A DNA stretch of 64,000 nt from the NCBI RefSeq assembly GCF_023715205.1, contig NZ_JAMBNR010000009.1, positions 62,001-126,000 of the forward strand, given 5' to 3'. The position numbers and the translations under genes are program-made. Every line of letters starts with the position of its first letter. Within the stretch, counting starts at the first letter, position 1. Source of the stretch: Mesobacillus maritimus. GTDB taxonomy: Bacteria > Bacillota > Bacilli > Bacillales > Cytobacillaceae. Positions 59,082 to 64,000 of the stretch are shown piece after piece. Below the pieces are notes generated by a model. The model searched no databases, was not told where the DNA came from, and worked only from the letters and a program-made list of their open reading frames with translations.

Positions 59082-59120
59082 AAAAATCGACAGCTTATGC
59101 AAAAACTGTCGATTTTTTTC
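59082..59120. terminator. Bidirectional-looking terminator upstream of mbl
   Basis: AAAAATCGACAG (59082-59093) / CTGTCGATTTTT (59106-59117), 12-bp perfect stem, followed by TTC. It insulates mbl from transcription of the repeat region. Confidence 0.8.
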
Positions 59121-59128
59121 GCATATTG

Positions 59129-59158
59129 TTACAACATTTTACCCATGTGTGTTAAAAT
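59129..59158 (+). promoter_or_regulatory. Candidate promoter of mbl
   Basis: GTTACA (59129-59134), 18-nt spacer, TAAAAT (59153-59158) with an extended -10 TGT. It gives a leader of about 110 nt that includes an AGACAATCCTTGTCT hairpin (about 59209-59223). Confidence 0.5.
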
Positions 59159-59274
59159 AGAAAATTAGGTGAATATGGTTCGCAGGTAGTGGCCGCGTCT
59201 GATATTTTTAAGACAATCCTTGTCTAAGTTGGGATAAACAGCCGCAGCCAGCTATTGTCAAGGAGGTTAAGGAA

Positions 59275-60276
59275 ATGTTAGCAAGGGATATTGGAATTGA
59301 CCTTGGTACAGCAAATGTTTTGATACACGTAAAGGGCCGTGGGATTGTTTTAAATGAGCCGTCTGTCGTGGCAATTGATAAAAATACAAACAAGGTTTTG
59401 GCAGTCGGAGAAGAAGCACGTCAAATGGTGGGACGTACACCAGGAAACATCGTGGCGATTCGCCCGTTGAAAGATGGCGTTATTGCTGATTTTGATGTGA
59501 CAGAAGCGATGCTAAAGCATTTTATTAACAAATTAAATGTAAAAGGCTTGCTTTCGAAGCCACGCATTTTGATCTGTTGCCCAACGAACATTACAAGCGT
59601 TGAGCAAAAAGCGATCAGAGAAGCGGCGGAAAAAAGCGGCGGTAAGAAGATTTACCTTGAAGAAGAGCCAAAGGTAGCGGCAATCGGTGCGGGCATGGAT
59701 ATTTTCCAACCAAGCGGAAACATGGTCGTTGATATTGGTGGCGGTACAACCGATGTAGCGGTTCTTTCAATGGGCGATATTGTGACGTCTTCTTCGATTA
59801 AAATGGCAGGGGACAAGTTTGATGCGGAAATTTTAAATTACATCAAGCGTGAGTACAAGCTGTTGATTGGGGAGCGCACATCCGAGAATATTAAAGTGAA
59901 CATTGGAACCGTCTTCCCAGGATCACGTAGTGAGGAAATGGAAATTCGTGGCCGTGATATGGTTTCTGGTTTGCCAAGAACGATTTCGGTTCGCTCTGAG
60001 GAAATTGAATCAGCGCTTCGCGAATCGGTTTCGGTGATTGTGCAAGCAGCGAAAACGGTTTTAGAAAGAACTCCACCAGAGCTTTCAGCAGACATTATCG
60101 ATCGTGGCGTGATTTTAACGGGCGGTGGCGCGTTGCTTCACGGGATTGATACATTGTTAGCGGAAGAATTAAAGGTTCCGGTACTAATTGCTGAGAATCC
60201 AATGGAGTGTGTGGCTGTTGGAACAGGCATTATGCTGGACAACTTAGATAAAATTTCACGCCGTAAAATCGGGTAA
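59275..60276 (+). CDS. mbl: Actin-like cell-shape protein Mbl
   Basis: 333 aa MreB paralogue that forms membrane-associated filaments guiding cylindrical wall synthesis. Actin-fold motifs: DIGIDLGTANVLIHVKGRG (phosphate 1), VVDIGGGTTDVAVLSMG (phosphate 2) and ILTGGGALLHGIDTLL (adenosine). ATG at 59275 with AAGGAGG. Follows spoIIID as in B. subtilis. Confidence 0.95.
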   Translation: MLARDIGIDLGTANVLIHVKGRGIVLNEPSVVAIDKNTNKVLAVGEEARQMVGRTPGNIVAIRPLKDGVIADFDVTEAMLKHFINKLNVKGLLSKPRILICCPTNITSVEQKAIREAAEKSGGKKIYLEEEPKVAAIGAGMDIFQPSGNMVVDIGGGTTDVAVLSMGDIVTSSSIKMAGDKFDAEILNYIKREYKLLIGERTSENIKVNIGTVFPGSRSEEMEIRGRDMVSGLPRTISVRSEEIESALRESVSVIVQAAKTVLERTPPELSADIIDRGVILTGGGALLHGIDTLLAEELKVPVLIAENPMECVAVGTGIMLDNLDKISRRKIG

Positions 60277-60280
60277 AATG

Positions 60281-60312
60281 AAAAATCTATGGTCACGGCC
60301 ATAGATTTTTTT
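60281..60312. terminator. Terminator of mbl
   Basis: AAAAATCTATGG (60281-60292) / CCATAGATTTTT (60299-60310), perfect stem, then TTC. Confidence 0.9.
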
Positions 60313-60423
60313 CGCATTTTCCTATAAATTGTTAATGTATCTTGTTGCATTTTTTTTTATAATAGAAGATAGTGAAAAAGAACGGTGTCCTAGGGATGAA
60401 CTTTTTTAAAGGGGAAGAACAAA

Positions 60424-60687
60424 ATGACAGCGGATAGTAAACAACAAGCTTTAACTCGAGAACAAGTAAAAAATGTGAAAAAGGAGCAACAACAAGAACG
60501 AGTGAAAGTTCGTGTGCGCCTCATTCCAATTTGGCTTCGACTTGTCCTGGTCATTGTGTTGTTGGCTCTTAGCATCGTTGTGGGTGCAATCGTCGGTTAT
60601 GGCGTTCTTGGAGATGGAGACCCGGTAGATGTGTTTGAAAAGTCTACGTGGACACATGTGTTGGATTTAGTTGAAAAAGAATCATAA
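60424..60687 (+). CDS. EpuA-like (PF11772-type) small membrane protein
   Basis: 87 aa: charged N-terminus (TREQVKNVKKEQQQERVKVRVRLIP), one membrane helix (about 36-60) and a short outer tail (GDGDPVDVFEKSTWTHVLDLV). Proteins like this are often labelled 'DNA-directed RNA polymerase subunit beta' by automatic annotation, which this is not. Function unknown. ATG at 60424 with AAAGGGGAAG. In B. subtilis flhO-flhP occupy the space between mbl and this region; they are absent here. Confidence 0.8.
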   Translation: MTADSKQQALTREQVKNVKKEQQQERVKVRVRLIPIWLRLVLVIVLLALSIVVGAIVGYGVLGDGDPVDVFEKSTWTHVLDLVEKES

Positions 60688-60694
60688 ATTTTCT

Positions 60695-60722
60695 AGGAAG
60701 GGTGATTTGCCCTTCCTTTTTA
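60695..60722 (+). terminator. Terminator of the EpuA-like gene
   Basis: AGGAAGGG / CCCTTCCT followed by TTTTTAT. Confidence 0.85.
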
Positions 60723-60781
60723 TATGCCTCTTTTAGTACAATGAGTTAAGAACCTAATATTAGTAGGAGGTACTAATCTCA

Positions 60782-61204
60782 ATGTTAGATATTAATGAAA
60801 TCAAAGAAATCATTCCGCACCGCTATCCATTTTTATTAGTCGATAAAATTATTGAAGTGGAAGATGGAAAGCGTGCGGTTGGACTAAAAAATGTATCGGC
60901 AAATGAAGAGTTCTTCAATGGGCATTTTCCAGATTATCCGGTTATGCCAGGTGTGTTGATTGTCGAAGCACTCGCTCAAGTCGGAGCTGTTGCGATGTTA
61001 AAGCCAGAAGCTAACCGCGGCAAGCTCGCGTTCTTTGCGGGCATTGACAATTGCCGGTTCAAACGCCAAGTAAAACCAGGCGATCAATTGCGTTTGGAAG
61101 TCGAAATGATCAAAGTACGCGGACCGATGGGCAAAGGCAAAGCGGTGGCGACTGTTGATGGCGAAATTGCCTGCGAAACAGAAATTATGTTTGCGTTGAA
61201 ATAA
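60782..61204 (+). CDS. fabZ: 3-hydroxyacyl-[acyl-carrier-protein] dehydratase FabZ
   Basis: 140 aa, hot-dog fold, dehydrates 3-hydroxyacyl-ACP in fatty acid elongation. Catalytic His in [25 protein letters not shown] and its Glu partner in the following helix (VEALAQ). ATG at 60782 with TAGGAGGTAC. A TACAAT at 60737 could be its -10. ywpB in B. subtilis. Confidence 0.96.
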   Translation: MLDINEIKEIIPHRYPFLLVDKIIEVEDGKRAVGLKNVSANEEFFNGHFPDYPVMPGVLIVEALAQVGAVAMLKPEANRGKLAFFAGIDNCRFKRQVKPGDQLRLEVEMIKVRGPMGKGKAVATVDGEIACETEIMFALK

Positions 61205-61209
61205 AGTTG

Positions 61210-61245
61210 AAAGCACAAGGGAGATGTTTCCTTTGTGCTTTTTTT
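61210..61245 (+). terminator. Terminator of fabZ
   Basis: AAAGCACAA (61210-61218) / TTGTGCTTT (61233-61241) followed by TTTT. Confidence 0.9.
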
Positions 61246-61450
61246 ATGTTGGCGGTTGAAAATTTGCGAATTGTAGTAAGTACAAATCGAAAAGGTACCT
61301 GCCTAGTTTTTACGATTCTAGACATTAGAAATACCGTAAAGGTGTTTTTAAATTTTTCCTGTAAGTTCTTTTTCGTTATCGGGCAATATAACAGCAGGCC
61401 CTTGCTGGTCACCTTTTGTTACAAACTTCAATTGAAAGGGGTTCTTACGC

Positions 61451-61816
61451 ATGAATAACAAACTTTATAAAATTATCGGGGGTTCAGCCCTTGCAGCAAT
61501 GTTACTAACAGGTTGTGGAACAAACGACAATGATCCAGCTCCTCCGGCAGATGGAAATGGTACAAATGACGGTGGAACGACAGAAATCAATGATTTAAAT
61601 CGTAACGACCGTGATAACCGTATTTTCAACAACAACCGTAATCGAGATAATGATTTGTTTGATAATAACAACAACCGTGACAATGAGTTATTTAATGACA
61701 ACAATGACATGAACCGTGATAATGACTTAGATACGATGAGAGATCGTAACACACCTGGAGAAGATGTTATTGAAGACCGAATGGATGCAAATGATCGCGA
61801 TCGTCGCGACCGTTAA
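61451..61816 (+). CDS. Asn/Asp/Arg-rich repetitive lipoprotein
   Basis: 121 aa. Signal peptide and lipobox LLTGC (C22) predict a lipid-anchored surface protein. After a Gly/Asp/Pro spacer, residues about 45-121 are made almost only of N, D and R with some F, L, I: units such as NRNRDNDLFDN, NNRDNELFND and NMNRDNDLDT. No known domain. ATG at 61451 with AAAGGGGTT. The gap upstream (61246-61450) has no clear promoter. Possibly a mother-cell or surface spore-coat-like protein, but nothing here proves it. Confidence 0.75.
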   Translation: MNNKLYKIIGGSALAAMLLTGCGTNDNDPAPPADGNGTNDGGTTEINDLNRNDRDNRIFNNNRNRDNDLFDNNNNRDNELFNDNNDMNRDNDLDTMRDRNTPGEDVIEDRMDANDRDRRDR

Positions 61817-61841
61817 TAAGGGATTAGTGAAAAGAGGCATG

Positions 61842-61871
61842 AAGGGCAGGGAATTTTCCTTGCCCTTTTTT
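61842..61871. terminator. Bidirectional terminator between the lipoprotein gene and ywpF
   Basis: AAGGGCAGGGAA (61842-61853) / TTCCTTGCCCTT (61856-61867) followed by TTTT. It separates convergent genes. Confidence 0.85.
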
Positions 61872-62304
61872 ATACTTTTTTTGGAAGCAAGATGCGTGGT
61901 CTTGCGGTGATTTTTTCTTTAAATTCTTTTAGTAATTCGTCGCCGGCAAGTCCTTGTTCGAGAAGGTGCTCTAGCAACAACGCGGGATAATCGTTTTGGA
62001 TTTTGGTGAGATGTCCTTTTAAAAGAATGCTTGCGTAACCATTGATGCGTTTCACTTTGCAAACCTGGGACCTAAATGCAGCTGGGTCATTTTCTTTTTT
62101 GGTGATAACGACTTGGACAATGACGTCGGTATGATCGCTGCAGGCTTGTTCGAAATGTTTCACATATTTTTCCTCAACAAACACTTCCATCAGCCAAGTT
62201 CCGCTTTCGTCTTCTTTGTTGATGATTAAGCCTTCTTGAAAGTCAATATCGGTTAAATTGTTTTCGTCGGCAATTTGCATGGAGATCAGCCTGAATGATT
62301 TCAT
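61870..62304 (-). CDS. ywpF: YwpF-like family protein
   Basis: 144 aa. MKSFRLISMQI, DGLIINKED-type stretch (here EGLIINKEDESGTWLMEVF) and VVITKKENDPAAFR match the YwpF family; function unknown. ATG at 62304-62302 has AAGGAGGGCGCAA upstream; an upstream in-frame start at 62328 would add eight residues over the RBS. Divergent from ssb. Confidence 0.85.
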   Translation of the reverse strand: MKSFRLISMQIADENNLTDIDFQEGLIINKEDESGTWLMEVFVEEKYVKHFEQACSDHTDVIVQVVITKKENDPAAFRSQVCKVKRINGYASILLKGHLTKIQNDYPALLLEHLLEQGLAGDELLKEFKEKITARPRILLPKKV

Positions 62305-62440
62305 TTGCGCCCTCCTTCTTATCAACACTCGTTTCTATTGGAAATTATAACATATGGAGAAATTGGAAAGCGAATTCACATATGTCGAAAAAAAGTTCAT
62401 TTTTTGATGAAAAATGTGGAGTGGAAATTTTATGAAGTTT

Positions 62441-62453
62441 AAAATCAAATTTT
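62441..62453 (+). promoter_or_regulatory. Candidate ComK AT-box upstream of ssb
   Basis: AAAA-TCAAA-TTTT is a perfect AAAA-N5-TTTT half-site, 118 bp before the ssb start. A ComK site needs two such boxes; nearby GGAAATTTTATG (62423) is only a partial match, and the region is A/T-rich. ssbB is a competence gene in B. subtilis. Confidence 0.35.
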
Positions 62454-62570
62454 GCGAAGAAATTGGAAATGGGTGTGGGGAAATTTGTCGTAATTTCGCG
62501 TGATTTGACCATTTTACGCGAAAAGGAAAGGGTCGTAAAATAAAGCCATCCACAGGAAAGGAGATGAAAA

Positions 62571-63017
62571 ATGATCAACCAAGTGATTCTTGTCGGGCGG
62601 CTTACACGTGACCCAGAACTGCGACATACCAGTGATGGCCGAGCGTATACGCCGATTACTTTAGCTGTAACACGACAATATCGCAATGCAAACGGTGAGA
62701 TTGAAGCTGACTTTGTGCAATGTATCCTCTGGAGAAAAACCGCAGAAAACACAGTCCTCTATTGCCAAAAAGGCTCCGTCCTTGGGGTGACGGGTCGGAT
62801 CCAAACTCGCCATTATGAAAATCAAGAAGGAAAGCGGGTGTATGTGACCGAAGTCGTCGCCGAGCATGTTCAATTCCTAAGTAAAAAACCAAGAGAACAA
62901 CAAGTTCCGCAAAGTTCCTCTGTTCCTGACCGGAAAAGTTTGGAGCAGGAACCGGTTGAACCGAAAGTGGTTCGCAGTTCAGAGGAGGAGTTTCCAGTTG
63001 AACCGGTCCCCCGATGA
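62571..63017 (+). CDS. ssbB: Single-stranded DNA-binding protein (SsbB/YwpH-type)
   Basis: 148 aa. OB-fold (about 1-105): [35 protein letters not shown], then [29 protein letters not shown]. The C-terminus (about 107-148) is acidic and Pro-rich but ends PVEPVPR, so it lacks the DDDLPF-type tip that recruits partners to SsbA. By position after ywpF it corresponds to B. subtilis SsbB, the competence SSB, but is about 35 residues longer. ATG with AAAGGAGATG. It overlaps the next gene. Confidence 0.92.
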   Translation: MINQVILVGRLTRDPELRHTSDGRAYTPITLAVTRQYRNANGEIEADFVQCILWRKTAENTVLYCQKGSVLGVTGRIQTRHYENQEGKRVYVTEVVAEHVQFLSKKPREQQVPQSSSVPDRKSLEQEPVEPKVVRSSEEEFPVEPVPR

Positions 63018-63198
63018 AATGGAAGGGTTGGAAAAGCTTCTTGAAAGTTTGATTCTAATGGTGGGGCGGACCAATGAGAAAATCGACGGTCTGCAGAAAA
63101 GAGTCCACCAGCTGGAAAGAGCGGCAAAAGAGCAACAAGAGCAAAGAGTTTATCGCTTTGTTGCCGAGCCGAATAGGAAAAAGGTAAAAAGAGTGTAA
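62998..63198 (+). CDS. Small coiled-coil protein overlapping the end of ssb
   Basis: 66 aa from TTG 62998, seven bases after AGAGGAGGAG (62981-62990). Helical, with heptad-like spacing ([39 protein letters not shown]) and a basic end ([10 protein letters not shown]). No family recognised. It overlaps ssb by 20 bp in another frame, which suggests coupled expression and perhaps a role with single-stranded DNA or competence; this is inference. An in-frame ATG at 63019 is an alternative start. Confidence 0.6.
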   Translation: MNRSPDEMEGLEKLLESLILMVGRTNEKIDGLQKRVHQLERAAKEQQEQRVYRFVAEPNRKKVKRV

Positions 63199-63290
63199 GA
63201 CTACTCCCCCAAATGGCTTTTCAAGATAGAGTAAAAGATCCCAAAGAGAGAAAATCAAAAACCTATCTCCAATATCCCCCCCATTTTGTG

Positions 63291-63318
63291 CCGGCTAAGG
63301 CTTTAGCCGGTGTTTTTG
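63291..63318 (+). terminator. Terminator of the ssb unit
   Basis: CCGGCTAA-GGCT-TTAGCCGG followed by TGTTTTTG. Confidence 0.85.
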
Positions 63319-63360
63319 TTTGGTTTTGTTTGGTTTTGTGGTAGGGCTGGGGCAGGAGCT

Positions 63361-63403
63361 GGAAGAAAAATGGATGGTGCCTGGCACCATCCATTTTTCT
63401 TCC
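63361..63403. repeat. Perfect 43-bp palindrome with GGTGCC-T-GGCACC core
   Basis: Two 21-bp arms, 63361-63381 and 63383-63403, are exact inverted complements around a single T at 63382. The arms read GGAAGAAAAATGGATGGTGCC. The core GGTGCCTGGCACC recurs in the palindrome at 63898. Confidence 0.9.
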
Positions 63404-63469
63404 ATGAGGAGAGGAATAGACGCTGCATTGAGAGAATAGAAGGAGAGAGGATAGGAGGAGGTTTTGGGA

Positions 63470-63880
63470 GTGAGTGAAAAATTGATAAGAGTAGGAACGA
63501 CGTACTTGCCGGTCCAAGATTTGGAGCTTTCAGCTGAGTGGTATGTGTCAAAGCTAGGGGCAAAAGTGAATTACAAAGACCAAGAGAAAGCCATATTGGA
63601 TCTGGCAAATCAAAGTTTTTTTCTAGTAAAAGCGAGATCCGGGGAACAGGCTCAATTTATGGATGCCCAAGGGGACAAGCGTTTTATGCTTACTTTTGAA
63701 GTGGATGGAGAAAGTGCCTTAACCGCCTTGCATGAGGAGTTAACAGGCCTAGGGGTCCAAGTGGGGAAGATTGAAGACAGAGGTCACCCTGGGCGAAACT
63801 TTGTATTCTCCGATCCTGATGGAAATCTGTTTGATGTCTGGAGTGAATTGAGCCCTAAGTATAAAGAATGGCTCAGATGA
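63470..63880 (+). CDS. VOC superfamily (glyoxalase/bleomycin-resistance-like) protein
   Basis: 136 aa. Two beta-alpha-beta-beta-beta modules: VGTTYLPVQDLELSAEWYVSKLGAKV and FMLTFEVDG...GHPGRNFVFSDPDGNLFDVWSE, the usual VOC pattern. Possible metal residues are the His in GHPGR and Glu in WSE; a specific activity cannot be named. GTG start at 63470, eight bases after AGGAGGAGG; a TTG at 63464 is too near it. It stands alone between two long palindromes. Confidence 0.85.
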   Translation: MSEKLIRVGTTYLPVQDLELSAEWYVSKLGAKVNYKDQEKAILDLANQSFFLVKARSGEQAQFMDAQGDKRFMLTFEVDGESALTALHEELTGLGVQVGKIEDRGHPGRNFVFSDPDGNLFDVWSELSPKYKEWLR

Positions 63881-63897
63881 TGAGATGGAAAAGATTT

Positions 63898-63952
63898 GGA
63901 TGGTGCCAGGCACCTCCCAGAAAATTGGGAGGTGCCTGGCACCATCCTTTTT
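63898..63952 (+). terminator. Long palindrome and probable terminator of the VOC gene
   Basis: Arms 63898-63919 and 63926-63947 are exact 22-bp inverted complements (GGATGGTGCCAGGCACCTCCCA) around GAAAAT, followed by TTTTTA. Each arm itself contains the GGTGCC-GGCACC palindrome, so the element is nested. The last 48 bases of the window show no feature. Confidence 0.85.
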
Positions 63953-64000
63953 ATTGGTAATGATTGTGTGAGCTAATGAGTGGGGGTTTGTTGGGGAATC

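Noticed and set aside
61207-61458. 83-codon ORF between fabZ and the lipoprotein gene
   Set aside because: It begins inside the fabZ terminator and has no RBS or recognisable protein features.

Overview
The window is a chromosomal segment of an endospore-forming Bacillaceae (low-to-moderate GC Firmicute). Almost every gene lies on the + strand, and the order follows the Bacillus subtilis spo0F-to-ywpH segment: spo0F-fbaA-tal-murA2-glpX-rho-rpmE-tdk-prfA-prmC, spoIIR-ywlB-ywlC-mntP-ywlE-rpiB-ywlG-glyA-upp-atp, ywzB-ywmB-murA-spoIID-spoIIQ, spoIIID-mbl-fabZ-ywpF-ssb. Sporulation genes (spo0F, spoIIR, spoIID, spoIIQ, spoIIID) identify a spore former. I cannot name the species. The ATP synthase a and c subunits lack the motifs typical of extreme alkaliphiles.

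Layout. 1-7425: phosphorelay (spo0F), central carbon metabolism (fbaA, tal, glpX), peptidoglycan precursor synthesis (murA2), rho and rpmE. 7426-9635: tdk set among dispersed inverted repeats, then a 0.7-kb satellite-like array with an exact 103-bp period. 9636-13440: release factor RF1 with its methylase, then a Vga-like ABC-F antibiotic-resistance ATPase behind a leader with promoter, three-codon ORF, antiterminator and terminator. 13533-23825: spoIIR, a cupin gene, the ywl genes with a DnaA-box cluster between ywlB and ywlC, glyA, upp and an extra secreted subtilase. 23826-31764: complete atp operon (atpZ-I-B-E-F-H-A-G-D-C) carrying two copies of the dispersed repeat between atpA and atpG. 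31765-43165: an 11-gene complex I operon (nuoABCDHIJKLMN) without nuoEFG, whose NuoC has a Lys/Ala-rich repetitive N-terminus of about 290 residues. 43360-52419: ywzB, ywmB, the second murA, spoIID, a NERD protein, a VanZ-like protein, spoIIQ and a class B PBP lipoprotein. 52645-58011: a small membrane protein, a two-part sodium:solute symporter (DUF4212 plus large subunit), a cNMP/CBS/DUF294 regulator and a DnaQ-type exonuclease. 58321-64000: spoIIID, mbl, an EpuA-like protein, fabZ, an Asn/Asp/Arg-rich lipoprotein, ywpF, ssb with a small overlapping coiled-coil gene, and a VOC protein bracketed by two long perfect palindromes.

How it fits together. The core is housekeeping: F1Fo ATP synthase and a proton-pumping complex I side by side, two MurA isozymes, and compartment-specific sporulation genes with recognisable sigma-E and sigma-F promoter candidates. 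The unusual content is mostly non-coding: at least nine copies of an inverted-repeat element family, six intergenic tandem-repeat arrays with periods of about 20, 44-46, 52-53, 103 and 115 bp, and several leader RNAs. No rRNA, tRNA, insertion sequence, phage or CRISPR locus was seen. All family assignments are by reading motifs and remembered homologues; no database search was run.
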